The position numbers were made by a program, and so were the translations under genes. The notes beneath the pieces are model-generated. The model did no database searches, was not told the DNA's origin, and saw nothing but the letters and a program-made list of their open reading frames with translations. A stretch of DNA of 14,134 nucleotides from Paracoccaceae bacterium. GTDB taxonomy: Bacteria; Pseudomonadota; Alphaproteobacteria; Rhodobacterales; Rhodobacteraceae. Shown one piece after another: positions 1 through 7,184 of the stretch (its first letter is position 1; each line of letters starts with the position of its first letter). The stretch is from NCBI GenBank assembly GCA_007131945.1, contig SLPP01000223.1:1-14134 (forward strand), given 5' to 3'.

Positions 1-45
1 CGTGCGCTCTGCGCGGGGGCGCTGCCGCAAATGCCGCGCGTCAAG

Positions 46-81
46 ACCCGCCCGCCGCTTCATACCCGCCCGCCGCTTCAT
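46..81. repeat. Tandem duplication of an 18-bp unit
   Basis: The unit ACCCGCCCGCCGCTTCAT occurs twice, perfectly and without a gap, at 46-63 and 64-81. It lies inside the 22-bp inverted repeat in the gene-free stretch downstream of rpsO. The length is a multiple of three, but no convincing coding sequence crosses it, so this is most simply a slippage duplication in a spacer. Confidence 0.85.
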
Positions 82-183
82 CTTGCCAGGAAAAAAACGC
101 CAACACCCCGCTTGATCCCGCCCCCACCCGTCCCCCGGAGCGCCGCCCCTCGGTCAACACCGTCGCAACCCACCGCGCGCTTC

Positions 184-210
184 TGCCATACGCCTGCCAT
201 ACGCCTGCCA
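184..210. repeat. 11-bp tandem repeat, about 2.5 copies
   Basis: TGCCATACGCC is repeated at 184-194 and 195-205, followed by a partial copy TGCCA at 206-210. The 11-bp unit is not a multiple of three, which argues against the stretch being translated. It sits eight bases inside the right arm of the 22-bp inverted repeat. Together with the 18-bp duplication it marks 1-240 as a fast-changing spacer. Confidence 0.8.
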
Positions 211-242
211 GCGCCCCGCGCCCCCGCGCAGAGCGCACGACG

Positions 243-270
243 AAAAACCGCGCGCAGGGGCTGCGCGCGG
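243..270 (-). terminator. Rho-independent terminator of rpsO
   Basis: Read on the minus strand, a perfect 10-bp GC stem (CCGCGCGCAG at 270-261 pairing with 257-248) closes a 3-base CCC loop and is followed at once by TTTTT (247-243). It starts 50 bases after the rpsO stop codon. This is a textbook intrinsic terminator, so rpsO transcripts, and any read-through from the bet genes, should end here. Confidence 0.88.
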
Positions 271-320
271 CGGATCTGTCGGTCGATTTCGGCGTCAGGC
301 GGCGTGCACCTTCGGGCCGC

Positions 321-590
321 TCAGCGGCGGATGCCTAGGCGCTGGATCAGGTTGCGGTAGCGCCCCTCGTCCTTGGCCTTGAGGTAGTCCAGCAGCTTGC
401 GGCGCTGGGCGACCATCATCAGAAGGCCACGGCGCGAGTGGTTGTCCTTCTTGTGGCTCTTGAAATGCTCGGTCAGCGTGCCGATGCGCGAGGTCAGGAT
501 CGCGACCTGCACCTCGGGCGAGCCGGTATCGCCCTCATGCGTCGCGAATTCCTTGATGACGCGGGCCTTTTCTTCGACGGTGATCGACAT
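321..590 (-). CDS. rpsO: 30S ribosomal protein S15
   Basis: S15 binds 16S rRNA in the central domain early in assembly of the small ribosomal subunit. The 89-residue product has the usual full length of the family and carries the hallmark segments [11 protein letters not shown] (about 20-30), [17 protein letters not shown] (40-56, the rRNA-binding part) and a C-terminal [12 protein letters not shown]. An upstream extension of the open frame is not part of the protein: the ATG at 590-588 is preceded by AGGAG at 601-597, and family members start at this methionine. In many bacteria rpsO is followed by pnp; here a strong terminator and a repeat-rich spacer follow, and any pnp would lie beyond the window. 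The gene is immediately downstream of betA on the same strand, with its own promoter at that junction. In several bacterial lineages S15 represses its own mRNA through leader structures, which may apply to the roughly 90-base leader here. Confidence 0.97.
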   Translation of the reverse strand: MSITVEEKARVIKEFATHEGDTGSPEVQVAILTSRIGTLTEHFKSHKKDNHSRRGLLMMVAQRRKLLDYLKAKDEGRYRNLIQRLGIRR

Positions 591-681
591 CGGGGTCTCC
601 TGTTCAAGGGGTTCAAGGCGCAGGCCGGGATGTCGTCCAGCAGGGCCCGTGGAGGGGTCTCCCCGACTCGAGCGCCGGGGA
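591..681 (-). other. Predicted rpsO mRNA leader, possible S15 autoregulatory site
   Basis: The leader from the predicted start near 681 to the rpsO ATG contains two copies of GGAGACCCC on the minus strand (662-654 and 600-592). The second copy includes part of the ribosome binding site. It also contains a near-perfect 9-base tandem (plus strand TTCAAGGGG 603-611, TTCAAGGCG 612-620) and a short CCCCG/CGGGG hairpin near the 5' end. S15 autoregulation through leader RNA is established in several phyla; that it happens here is inference. Confidence 0.3.
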
Positions 682-687
682 TGCGGG

Positions 688-716
688 CGTATAGGCCAAA
701 GCGGGGCGACCGTCAA
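688..716 (-). promoter_or_regulatory. Sigma-70-type promoter of rpsO, overlapping the betA stop codon
   Basis: On the minus strand TTGACG (716-711) and TATACG (693-688) are separated by exactly 17 bases, giving a near-consensus vegetative promoter. The TGA inside the -35 box is the betA stop codon (715-713). Transcription would start near 681 and give an rpsO leader of about 90 bases. Good hexamers at ideal spacing in such GC-rich DNA make this one of the better-supported sites here, but no start site has been measured. Confidence 0.7.
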
Positions 717-2377
717 CGCTGCGCGGTCTGCCAGCCGGGATGGATCCAGGGTTCGAGGTTCGACCGCGGCAGCGGCGGCCGGCCGAGGATATGGTCGGCG
801 ATCTTCTCGCCCGCCATGATCGTCGGCGCGTTGAGGTTGCCGTTGGTGATGCGCGGGAAGATCGAGCTGTCGGCGACGCGCAGCGCCTCGACCCCGATCA
901 CCCGGCCCTGGCCGTCGACCACCGCCATCGGGTCGTCGCGCCGGCCCATCTTCGCCGTGCCGCAGGGGTGGTAGGCGCTCTCGACATGCGCGCGGATGAA
1001 GGCGTCGAGCGCGGCGTCGTCCTGCGCGTCCTCGCCCGGCTGGATCTCGCCCGCCACGAATTCCGCCATCGCCGGCTGCGCCATGATCTCGCGGGTGAGG
1101 CGAATGCAGGTGCGGAACTCCTCCCAGTCGTCGGGATGCGACATGTAGTTGAAGCGGATCAGCGGGTCGGCCGCGGGATCGGCCGAGCGCAGCCGCACCG
1201 TGCCCCGGCTCTTCGAGCGCATCGGCCCGACATGGACCTGGAAGCCGTGCCCCTCGGCCACCGCCTTGCCGTCGTAGCGCACGGCGATGGGAAGGAAATG
1301 GTACTGGATGTCCGGGTAGTCGATGCCGGCGCGCGAGCGGATGAAGGCGCAGGCCTCGAACTGGTTCGAGGTGCCGGGGCCGCGGCCGAGGAAGAGCCAT
1401 TGCGCACCGACCCAGGCCTTGCCCAGAAGGCTCCAGTACCTGTAGAGGGTGATCGGCTTTTTCGAGGCAAACTGCAGGTAGATCTCGAGATGGTCCTGAA
1501 GGTTGCCGCCGACGCCAGGGCGGTCGGCGACCACCCCGATCCCGTGCGCGGCGAGGTGATCGGCGGGCCCGATGCCCGAGAGCATCAGCAGCTTCGGCGT
1601 GTTGATCGACGAGGCCGCCAGGATCACCTCGCGCCGCGCCGTCACCTGCCGCCCGCCGGCCAGCTGCACGCCCGTGGCGCGCCCGCCCTCGAGGATGACA
1701 CGCTCGGCCAGCCCGCGCACCAGCCGCGCGCGGCCGGTCCTCAGCGCCGGGCGCAGATAGGCCTGCGCCACCGACCAGCGCCGCCCGCGCCAGATCGAGG
1801 CCTCCATCGCGCCGAAGCCCTCCTGCCGGGCGCCGTTGTAGTCGTGCGTGCGCGGATAGCCGGCCTCGATCCCGGCCTCGATGAAGGCGTCGAAAAGCGG
1901 GTTCTCGCGCGCGCCGCGGGTGATGTGCATCGGCCCGTCATGCCCGCGCCAGGCGCCGTTGCCGGGGGCGTCGCGGCCGGCATCGGCGGCGCCGTGCCAG
2001 CATTCGAGCCGCCTGAAATAGGGCAGGACATCGGCGAAGGACCAGCTCTCGGCCCCCGCCTCGGCCCAGTGGTCGAAGTCGCGCGCGTGGCCCCGCACCC
2101 AGACCATGCCGTTGATGCTGGAGGATCCGCCGATGACCTTGCCGCGCGGCACCGGCAGGATGCGGCCGCCGAGCGCCGGCTCGGGCTCGGTCTTCAGCCC
2201 CCAGTCGTAGAGCGACATGTTCATCGGATAGCTCAGCGCGCCGGGCATCTGGATGAAGGGTCCGGCATCGGAGCCGCCGTATTCGACGACGATCACCGAA
2301 TGCCCGGCCTCGGCCAGCCTATAGGCCACCGCCGCCCCGCCCGAGCCCGCGCCCACGACCACGAAATCCGCGTCCAT
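713..2377 (-). CDS. betA: Choline dehydrogenase (GMC-family FAD oxidoreductase)
   Basis: BetA oxidises choline to betaine aldehyde, passing electrons to the respiratory chain at the inner face of the membrane. The product is 554 residues, very close to known BetA proteins (about 550-560). It begins with an FAD-binding Rossmann motif [17 protein letters not shown] (about 7-23), with an acidic residue E32 at the end of the second strand. GMC signature regions follow: [14 protein letters not shown] near 80-95 and a [20 protein letters not shown] stretch in the middle. The catalytic His is about 470 in [10 protein letters not shown] and a conserved Asn is about 516 in NGNLNAPTI. The ATG at 2377-2375 is chosen because the FAD motif follows directly and GGAGG lies at 2387-2383; an in-frame opening 88 codons upstream encodes only low-complexity sequence overlapping betB. 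It is the last bet gene, 154 bp after betB. Close GMC relatives (other alcohol dehydrogenases) are excluded mainly by the operon context. Confidence 0.95.
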   Translation of the reverse strand: MDADFVVVGAGSGGAAVAYRLAEAGHSVIVVEYGGSDAGPFIQMPGALSYPMNMSLYDWGLKTEPEPALGGRILPVPRGKVIGGSSSINGMVWVRGHARDFDHWAEAGAESWSFADVLPYFRRLECWHGAADAGRDAPGNGAWRGHDGPMHITRGARENPLFDAFIEAGIEAGYPRTHDYNGARQEGFGAMEASIWRGRRWSVAQAYLRPALRTGRARLVRGLAERVILEGGRATGVQLAGGRQVTARREVILAASSINTPKLLMLSGIGPADHLAAHGIGVVADRPGVGGNLQDHLEIYLQFASKKPITLYRYWSLLGKAWVGAQWLFLGRGPGTSNQFEACAFIRSRAGIDYPDIQYHFLPIAVRYDGKAVAEGHGFQVHVGPMRSKSRGTVRLRSADPAADPLIRFNYMSHPDDWEEFRTCIRLTREIMAQPAMAEFVAGEIQPGEDAQDDAALDAFIRAHVESAYHPCGTAKMGRRDDPMAVVDGQGRVIGVEALRVADSSIFPRITNGNLNAPTIMAGEKIADHILGRPPLPRSNLEPWIHPGWQTAQR

Positions 2378-2455
2378 CTTCGCCTCCAAGGGGTCCGGCC
2401 GGGTCGAGGCGCGTCGCATCCACGCCCTCGACGCGCTCGGGGCCCGCCCGACCAT

Positions 2456-2471
2456 CGAACCGGCGGGTTCG
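2456..2471 (-). other. Intercistronic hairpin 2 between betB and betA
   Basis: CGAACC (2456-2461) pairs with GGTTCG (2466-2471) across a 4-base loop. It shares the 10-base string TCGAACCGGC with the neighbouring hairpin (copies at 2455-2464 and 2514-2523). No T-run follows, so it is more likely an RNA-stabilising or processing structure than a terminator. Confidence 0.4.
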
Positions 2472-2506
2472 GGACAGATCGGCCCCTGAACCGCCATTCC
2501 GCAAAC

Positions 2507-2526
2507 CCGGCCGTCGAACCGGCCGG
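2507..2526 (-). other. Intercistronic hairpin 1 after the betB stop codon
   Basis: CCGGCCG (2507-2513) pairs perfectly with CGGCCGG (2520-2526) around a 6-base loop, starting five bases after the betB stop codon on the minus strand. No T-tract follows. It sits in the only long gap (2378-2531) of an otherwise tightly packed bet operon and may protect the betIC-betB 3' end or lower betA expression. Confidence 0.45.
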
Positions 2527-2531
2527 AAACC

Positions 2532-3989
2532 TCAATAGGGGGCGTCCACCGGCCCCATGCCCACGTAGACCGTCCTGACCTGCGTGTAGTGTTCCAGCGC
2601 CGCGTGCCCGTTCTCGCGACCGACGCCCGAGAGCTTGACACCGCCGAAGGGTGCCTCCACCGGCGTCAGGTTGTAGGCGTTGATCCAGCATGTCCCCGCC
2701 TGCAGCCGCCCGATCACCCGATGCGCGCGCGCCAGGTCCTGCGTGAAGACCCCCGCCGACAGCCCGAACTCGGTGGCGTTGGCCCGCGCGACCACTTCGT
2801 CCTCGTCGTCGAAGTCGAGGACCGACATGACCGGGCCGAAGACCTCTTCCCGGGCGATGGCCATCGCGTCGGTGACATCGGCGAAGACCGTGGGCGCGAC
2901 GTAGAAGCCGGGGCGGTTGAGCCGCTGCCCGCCGGTCACCAGCCGCGCCCCTTCGGCGCGCGCGCCCTCGATATGGCCGAGCACCTTCTCCATCTGCGCG
3001 GCGCTGACCAGGGGGCCCATCTGCGTATCCTCGTCGAGCGGGTCGCCAAGCCGGATCGCCTCGGTCCGCGCCTTCAGCCGGTCGAGAAAGCGGTCCTTGA
3101 TGCGGCGCTGCACGAAGACCCGCGTGCCGTTCGAGCAGACCTGCCCCGAGGAGTAGAAGTTGCCCAGCATCGCCCCGCCGATCGCGTCCTCGAGGCTGGC
3201 ATCCTCGAAGACGATCAGCGGTGACTTGCCGCCCAGTTCCATCGTCACATGCCGGATCCCCTCGGCCGCCGCGGCATAAACCCTTCGGCCCGTCGGCACC
3301 GAGCCCGTCAGCGAGACCTTGGCGATGCGCGGGTCACTCACCAGCGCCGCGCCCAGATCGCCGTGGCCCTGCAGCACGTTGAAGAGCCCCGCGGGCAGCC
3401 CGGCCTCGGTCAGGATCGCGGCGACCTGCAGCGCCGAAAGCGGCGTCGTCTCGGAGGGTTTGAAGATCATCGCGTTGCCGAAGGCGAGCGCCGGGGCGGC
3501 CTTCCAGCAGGCGATCTGCGTCGGGTAGTTCCAGGCGCCGATGCCGAGGCAGACACCCAGTGGCTCGCGCGTCGTATAGACGAAGTCGCGTCCCTGCGGA
3601 ATGGTCTGGCCGGTCACGGTGGGCGCGAAGCCGGCGAAATATTCCAGCGCGTCGGCACCCGAGGCGGCGTCGGCGACCAGCGTCTCCTGCAGGGGCTTGC
3701 CGGTGTCGAGGGTCTCCAGGATCGACAGCTCGCGGTTGCGTTCGCGGATGATGTCGGCGGCGCGGCGCAGGATGCGGCCGCGCTCGACCGGTCGCCGCGC
3801 CGCCCATTCGGCCTGCGCCCGCACCGCCGCGTTCAGCGCCCGTTCAACCAGCGCCGGGGTCGCGGCATGGAGCCGCGCGATCACCGCGCCATCGGCCGGG
3901 TGCACCACCTCGATCGGCGCGCCGGCGAGATCTTCGACGAAGGCGCCGTCGATGTAGTGGCTGGCTTCGGGCTGGGCATTCAACGTCAT
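2532..3989 (-). CDS. betB: Betaine aldehyde dehydrogenase (NAD(P)+-dependent)
   Basis: BetB converts betaine aldehyde to glycine betaine, the osmoprotectant end product. The 485-residue protein has typical aldehyde dehydrogenase length and all catalytic features: N154 in GAWNYP, cofactor-binding K177 in FKPSE, the glycine-containing LTGSVPTG (228-235), general base E251 in MELGGKSP and nucleophile C285 in [12 protein letters not shown]. The C-terminal half carries [15 protein letters not shown], as in BetB. The start ATG (3989-3987) lies only four bases after the betC stop, and its ribosome site GGAG is inside the last codons of betC, so translation is probably coupled. The substrate is assigned from position between choline sulfatase and choline dehydrogenase and from overall resemblance to BetB; the aldehyde dehydrogenase fold alone would not define it. 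Confidence 0.95.
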   Translation of the reverse strand: MTLNAQPEASHYIDGAFVEDLAGAPIEVVHPADGAVIARLHAATPALVERALNAAVRAQAEWAARRPVERGRILRRAADIIRERNRELSILETLDTGKPLQETLVADAASGADALEYFAGFAPTVTGQTIPQGRDFVYTTREPLGVCLGIGAWNYPTQIACWKAAPALAFGNAMIFKPSETTPLSALQVAAILTEAGLPAGLFNVLQGHGDLGAALVSDPRIAKVSLTGSVPTGRRVYAAAAEGIRHVTMELGGKSPLIVFEDASLEDAIGGAMLGNFYSSGQVCSNGTRVFVQRRIKDRFLDRLKARTEAIRLGDPLDEDTQMGPLVSAAQMEKVLGHIEGARAEGARLVTGGQRLNRPGFYVAPTVFADVTDAMAIAREEVFGPVMSVLDFDDEDEVVARANATEFGLSAGVFTQDLARAHRVIGRLQAGTCWINAYNLTPVEAPFGGVKLSGVGRENGHAALEHYTQVRTVYVGMGPVDAPY

Positions 3990-3993
3990 CGCG

Positions 3994-5502
3994 TCATTCT
4001 CCGCGCGGAAAGCGCTGGCTTTCCTCCAGCACGTTCAGGTCCATGTGGTTGCGCATGTAGCGTTCCGAGGCGCGCTGCAGCGGCTGGTGGTCCCAGGGGT
4101 AGTAGGCACCGTTCCTCAGCGCCTCGTAGACCACCAGCCGCCGCGCCTGGCTCTCGCGCACGGCGCCGTCATAGGCGTCGAGGTCCCAGCGCGCGGCGGC
4201 CTCAGCGCGGAAGCTCTCGAGCGTCTCGGCCCGGGCGGGGTCGGCGGCGAGGTTCAGGCTTTCATGCGGGTCGGCCGAGAGGTCGAAGAGTTGCTCGGGA
4301 TCGGCCGGGCAGGCGGTGTATTTCCACCGCCCCCGGCGCAGCGCCACCATCGGCGCGACCGAGCCCTCGGCGGCGTATTCCATTGCCACCGTTCCGCGTT
4401 CCGCGCCGCCGGCGACCGGCAGCAGGCTTTCGCCATCGATCCAGGGCGCGACCGCGTCGAGCGGCACGCCGGCGAGTTCGGCGAGCGTCGGCAGCACGTC
4501 CATCGTCGATACCGGTGCCTCGACGAGCCCCGCCCCCAGCCCCGGCGCGGCGAGCATCAGCGGCACGCGCGCCGAACCCTCGCGAAAGCTCATCTTGAAC
4601 CAGAGCCCGCGCTCGCCGAGCATGTCGCCGTGATCCGAGAGGAACACGACGACCGCCTCCTGCCGCGTATCCTCGAGCACCTGCAGGATCGCGCCGATCT
4701 TGTCGTCGAGATACGAGATGTTGGCGAAATAGCCGCGCCGCGCGCGGGCGATGTGGTCCCCGGTGATGGTGAAGTTGCGCCAGTCGTTGGCGTCGAAGAG
4801 GCGCTTTCCGTGCGGGTCCTGCGCCTCGTAGCCCGGGTCGGGCACTTCGGGCAGCGGGTGGTCGCAGTGCTCGTAGAGTTCCCAGTACCGGCGGCGGGCG
4901 ACATAGGGGTCGTGGGGATGGGTGAAGCTGACCGTCAGGCACCATGGCCGGTCGTCATGGCCGCGTGCCAGATCGTAAAGCTTCGCCATCGCGTGATGGG
5001 CGACCTCGTCGTCGTATTCCATCTGGTTGGTGATCTCGGCGACGCCGGCGCCGGTGATCGAGCCGAGGTTGTGATACCACCAGTCGATCCGCTCGCCCGG
5101 CCTGCGCCAGTCCGGGGTCCAGCCGAAATCGGCGGGGTAGATGTCGGTCGTCAGCCGCTCCTCGAACCCGTGCAGCTGGTCGGGGCCGACGAAATGCATC
5201 TTGCCCGAAAGCGCGGTGTGGTAGCCCGCCCGGCGCAGGTGGTGGGTGTAGCAGGGGATGCTGGAGGCGAATTCGGCGGCGTTGTCGTAGACCCGCGTGC
5301 GCGAAGGCAACTGCCCTGACATGAAGCTCGCCCGCCCCGGCGCGCAGAGGGGGCTGGCGGTATAGGCATTGGCGAAGCGGACCGAGCGGTCGGCGAGCCG
5401 CCTGAGGTTCGGCGCGTGCAGCCAGTTGGCTGGCCCGTCGGGAAAGAGCGTGCCGTTGAGCTGATCGACCATCAGCACGAGGATGTTCGGCCGCGCGCTC
5501 AT
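3994..5502 (-). CDS. betC: Choline sulfatase
   Basis: BetC hydrolyses choline-O-sulfate to choline and sulfate, feeding BetA. The 502-residue protein is a type I sulfatase of the alkaline phosphatase superfamily. A metal-binding Asp (D13 in LMVDQLNG) is followed by the formylglycine motif C53-A-P-G-R, preceded by the TASPL typical of choline sulfatases. K101 and H103 lie in SGKMHF, H195 in SFTHPHDPY, and D290/H291 in [13 protein letters not shown]. The C-terminal region with PWDHQP is characteristic of the choline-sulfatase subgroup. C53 must be converted to formylglycine by a maturase that is not in this window. There is no signal peptide, so the enzyme is cytoplasmic. The ATG overlaps the betI stop codon (ATGA), and the ribosome site is weak, which points to translational coupling. 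Position between betI and betB is the betICBA order known from rhizobia. Confidence 0.95.
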   Translation of the reverse strand: MSARPNILVLMVDQLNGTLFPDGPANWLHAPNLRRLADRSVRFANAYTASPLCAPGRASFMSGQLPSRTRVYDNAAEFASSIPCYTHHLRRAGYHTALSGKMHFVGPDQLHGFEERLTTDIYPADFGWTPDWRRPGERIDWWYHNLGSITGAGVAEITNQMEYDDEVAHHAMAKLYDLARGHDDRPWCLTVSFTHPHDPYVARRRYWELYEHCDHPLPEVPDPGYEAQDPHGKRLFDANDWRNFTITGDHIARARRGYFANISYLDDKIGAILQVLEDTRQEAVVVFLSDHGDMLGERGLWFKMSFREGSARVPLMLAAPGLGAGLVEAPVSTMDVLPTLAELAGVPLDAVAPWIDGESLLPVAGGAERGTVAMEYAAEGSVAPMVALRRGRWKYTACPADPEQLFDLSADPHESLNLAADPARAETLESFRAEAAARWDLDAYDGAVRESQARRLVVYEALRNGAYYPWDHQPLQRASERYMRNHMDLNVLEESQRFPRGE

Positions 5503-6092
5503 GCGCCGCGCCCCAGTTCGGCGTCCAGATATGCCTCGACCTGCCGGGCGGCGGCGACCCCGTCGGGCGAGGACGGGCCGAGGGCCGCATGCAGGTAGAC
5601 CCCGTCGATCATCGCCGCGATCCCCTGGGCGACCGAGCCCGCCCGGTCCCCCAGCACCGGGCGCAGCGCGTGGCGAAGGTTCGACACCATCCGCCGCTGA
5701 TAGATGCGCAGAAGCCGGCGCGCCTGGTCCTGCGACTGGGCGAGGACGTAGAAGTTGAGCCAGGCCGCGATCACCTCGCGCCGGAAGTTCGCCGGGCTGA
5801 AGGAGGCCCGGATCACCGCCCGCGCCCGCCCCGCCGATCCTTCAGCCCCCCCCTCGGCGGCGGCCAGCGCCCCGCGCACCTCGGCCCCGTAGAGCCGCAG
5901 CACGTCGCGCATCGCGGCGAGGAACAGCGCTTCCTTCGAGCCGAAATAGTGATGCGCCAGCGCCGAGGACATGCCGGCGCGCTTGGCGATCCGGCTGACC
6001 GTCACCTCCAGCGAGCCCGCCTGGCCGATCTCGGCGATTGTGGCCTTGATCAGCGACGCGCGTCGTATAGGCTCCATCCCGAGCTTGGGCAT
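5499..6092 (-). CDS. betI: TetR-family transcriptional repressor BetI
   Basis: BetI represses bet genes and is relieved by choline. The 197-residue protein has standard TetR length and opens with MPKLGMEPIRRASLIKAT, almost the family-typical BetI N-terminus. The helix-turn-helix follows at about 25-55 (VSRIAKRAGMSSALAHHYFGSK), and the C-terminal ligand domain contains AAWLNFYVLAQSQ. The start at 6092-6090 is fixed by this N-terminus; the open frame extends 78 codons further upstream but runs through the control region. The ribosome site is weak (GGA-rich stretch). It is the promoter-proximal gene of the bet operon and divergent from choX, with a 103-bp region between them holding a strong palindrome. 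Autoregulation and control of choX are inferred from this layout. Confidence 0.95.
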   Translation of the reverse strand: MPKLGMEPIRRASLIKATIAEIGQAGSLEVTVSRIAKRAGMSSALAHHYFGSKEALFLAAMRDVLRLYGAEVRGALAAAEGGAEGSAGRARAVIRASFSPANFRREVIAAWLNFYVLAQSQDQARRLLRIYQRRMVSNLRHALRPVLGDRAGSVAQGIAAMIDGVYLHAALGPSSPDGVAAARQVEAYLDAELGRGA

Positions 6093-6138
6093 CGATCCAT
6101 CCGGGGGCTGAGAAAAGACTTGCAGCACTGGTAGACGA

Positions 6139-6164
6139 TTGTTTATTGACTCGTCAATCAACAA
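6139..6164. promoter_or_regulatory. Probable BetI operator in the betI-choX divergent region
   Basis: A 26-bp near-perfect palindrome has the core ATTGAC-TC-GTCAAT (6145-6158) and flanks that pair out to TTG/CAA; only the pair 6144/6159 is mismatched. It is an AT-rich island in very GC-rich DNA, centred between divergent betI and choX. Its half-sites resemble the ATTGA/TCAAT half-sites I recall for BetI in other proteobacteria. A possible choX promoter, TTGCAG (6120-6125) and TTTATT (6142-6147) at 16-base spacing, would place the -10 inside the palindrome; on the other strand a betI -35 may also fall in it. One site could therefore control both arms. The hexamers are weak and the operator is inferred. 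Confidence 0.75.
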
Positions 6165-6195
6165 AAACGCCAGAAACAACCGACAGGAGATCCAC

Positions 6196-7134
6196 ATGCA
6201 TCGCCGTACCCTGATCGCCGCCACGACCGCGCTGACGCTGGCCGGGCTGCCGGCACTCGCCAGCGAGCACGAATGCGCCACCGTCCGCTTTTCCGACGTC
6301 GGCTGGACCGACATCACCGCGACCACGGCGGTGGCGACGACGATCCTCGACGCGCTCGGCTACGACACGCATGTGCTGGTCCTGTCGGTGCCGGTGACCT
6401 ACACCTCGCTGGCGAACGGCGATATCGACGTCTTCCTCGGCAACTGGATGCCGACGATGGAGGCCGACATCGCGCCCTACCGCGAGGCCGGCACCGTCGA
6501 TACCGTGCGCCGCAACCTGACTGGTGCGAAATACACGCTTGCCGCCAATGCCCACGCGGCGGAACTGGGCATTTCGGATTTCGCCGACATCGCCGCGCAT
6601 CACGACGCGCTCATGGGCCGGATCTACGGCATCGAGCCGGGCAATGATGGCAACCGGCTGATCATCGACATGATCGAGGCGGGCGCCTTCGGCCTGGGCG
6701 AGTTCCAGCTGGTCGAGAGCTCGGAACAGGGGATGCTCAGCCAGGTCGCCCGCGCAGAGCGGCGCGGCGAGCCGGTGATCTTCCTCGGCTGGGAGCCGCA
6801 TCCGATGAACGCCAATTTCGAGATGGTCTATCTCTCGGGCGGCGACGACTGGTTCGGCCCCGACTATGGCGGCGCCGAGGTCTTCACCAATACCCGCGCC
6901 GGCTATGTCGAGGACTGCCCGAATGTCGGCCGGTTCCTGCAGAACCTCGAATTCACGCTGTCGCTGGAAAACGAGATCATGGCGATGATCCTCGACGACG
7001 GCATGGACCCGAACGACGCCGCCCGCGCCTGGCTTGCCGAGAATCGCGAAGTCCTTGGCCCCTGGCTCGAGGGCGTGACGATGCGCGACGGCTCGGACGG
7101 CGCGATGGACGCCGTGCTGGCGGCGCTCGACTGA
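6196..7134 (+). CDS. choX: Choline ABC transporter, periplasmic choline-binding protein
   Basis: ChoX captures choline in the periplasm and hands it to ChoW. The 312-residue protein starts with a signal peptide (basic MHRR, hydrophobic core to about 20, LPALAS with likely cleavage around 23). The mature part has the glycine betaine/choline binding fold (OpuAC type). Four aromatic cage residues are visible: W37 (VGWTD), W84 (GNWMP), Y113 (AKYTL) and W199 (LGWEPHPMN), plus D39 and N150. As I recall, the Sinorhizobium meliloti ChoX ligand residues are W43, W90, Y119, W205, D45 and N156, a constant offset of six. ACAGGAGA (6183-6190) sits before the ATG at 6196; an upstream TTG opening in the operator is discarded because it would destroy the signal peptide. 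First gene of choXWV and divergent from betI, so probably choline-inducible. Confidence 0.95.
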   Translation: MHRRTLIAATTALTLAGLPALASEHECATVRFSDVGWTDITATTAVATTILDALGYDTHVLVLSVPVTYTSLANGDIDVFLGNWMPTMEADIAPYREAGTVDTVRRNLTGAKYTLAANAHAAELGISDFADIAAHHDALMGRIYGIEPGNDGNRLIIDMIEAGAFGLGEFQLVESSEQGMLSQVARAERRGEPVIFLGWEPHPMNANFEMVYLSGGDDWFGPDYGGAEVFTNTRAGYVEDCPNVGRFLQNLEFTLSLENEIMAMILDDGMDPNDAARAWLAENREVLGPWLEGVTMRDGSDGAMDAVLAALD

Positions 7135-7140
7135 CCCGAT

Positions 7141-7162
7141 GCCCCGGCCGGTGCGCCGGGGC
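7141..7162 (+). terminator. Intercistronic hairpin / attenuator between choX and choW
   Basis: GCCCCGGC (7141-7148) pairs perfectly with GCCGGGGC (7155-7162) around a 6-base loop, six bases after the choX stop codon, and is followed by CTTCTTCT. The tail is only moderately T-rich, so partial termination or 3'-end protection is more likely than a full stop. Either would give more ChoX than ChoW and ChoV, as binding-protein transporters usually need. Confidence 0.6.
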
Positions 7163-7184
7163 CTTCTTCTGAACCGGACCCAAG

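Larger units (their letters stand above)
1..239. repeat. Perfect 22-bp inverted repeat (arms 1-22 and 218-239)
   Basis: Bases 1-22 are exactly the reverse complement of bases 218-239; the inner end of the left arm reads GCGCGGGGGCGC. The arms enclose 195 bp of repeat-rich, non-coding-looking sequence. The left arm touches the window edge, so it may be longer. The right arm ends three bases before the T-tract of the rpsO terminator. The pairing was checked base by base. Whether it is a transcribed hairpin, the ends of a small non-autonomous element or chance in GC-rich DNA cannot be told here; 22 perfect base pairs make chance unlikely. There is no transposase inside. Confidence 0.6.

Noticed and set aside
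83..105. A7 run (91-97) as a terminator T-tract on the minus strand
   Set aside because: No stable stem precedes it on the minus strand, unlike the clear terminator at 243-270.
31..360. 109-codon plus-strand frame in the left spacer
   Set aside because: The product is Pro/Arg/Ala-rich, crosses two tandem repeats (one with an 11-base unit), the rpsO terminator and the rpsO 3' end, and has no ribosome site.
591..712. Terminator between betA and rpsO
   Set aside because: Only short CCCCG/CGGGG pairings were found and no T-run on the minus strand follows them.
740..2578. 612-codon open frame on the plus strand opposite betA
   Set aside because: It mirrors the codons of betA in GC-rich DNA, has an Arg/Ala/Pro/Asp/His-rich composition and no recognisable domain; the betA protein on the other strand is complete and conserved.
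2378..2641. Longer BetA starting near 2641
   Set aside because: The extra 88 residues are low-complexity Arg/Ser sequence overlapping betB in another frame; the FAD motif and GGAGG site fix the start at 2377.
3249..5319. Long plus-strand open frames (3249-4598 and 4045-5319) opposite betB and betC
   Set aside because: Both are shadows of well-conserved aldehyde dehydrogenase and sulfatase genes, with no domain of their own.
6139..6195. Upstream TTG start for choX within the palindrome
   Set aside because: It would place 19 charged or polar residues before the signal peptide and ignore the good ribosome site before the ATG at 6196.
6093..6326. Longer BetI starting near 6326
   Set aside because: The extension would cover the operator and the start of choX; the family N-terminus MPKLGM fixes the start at 6092.
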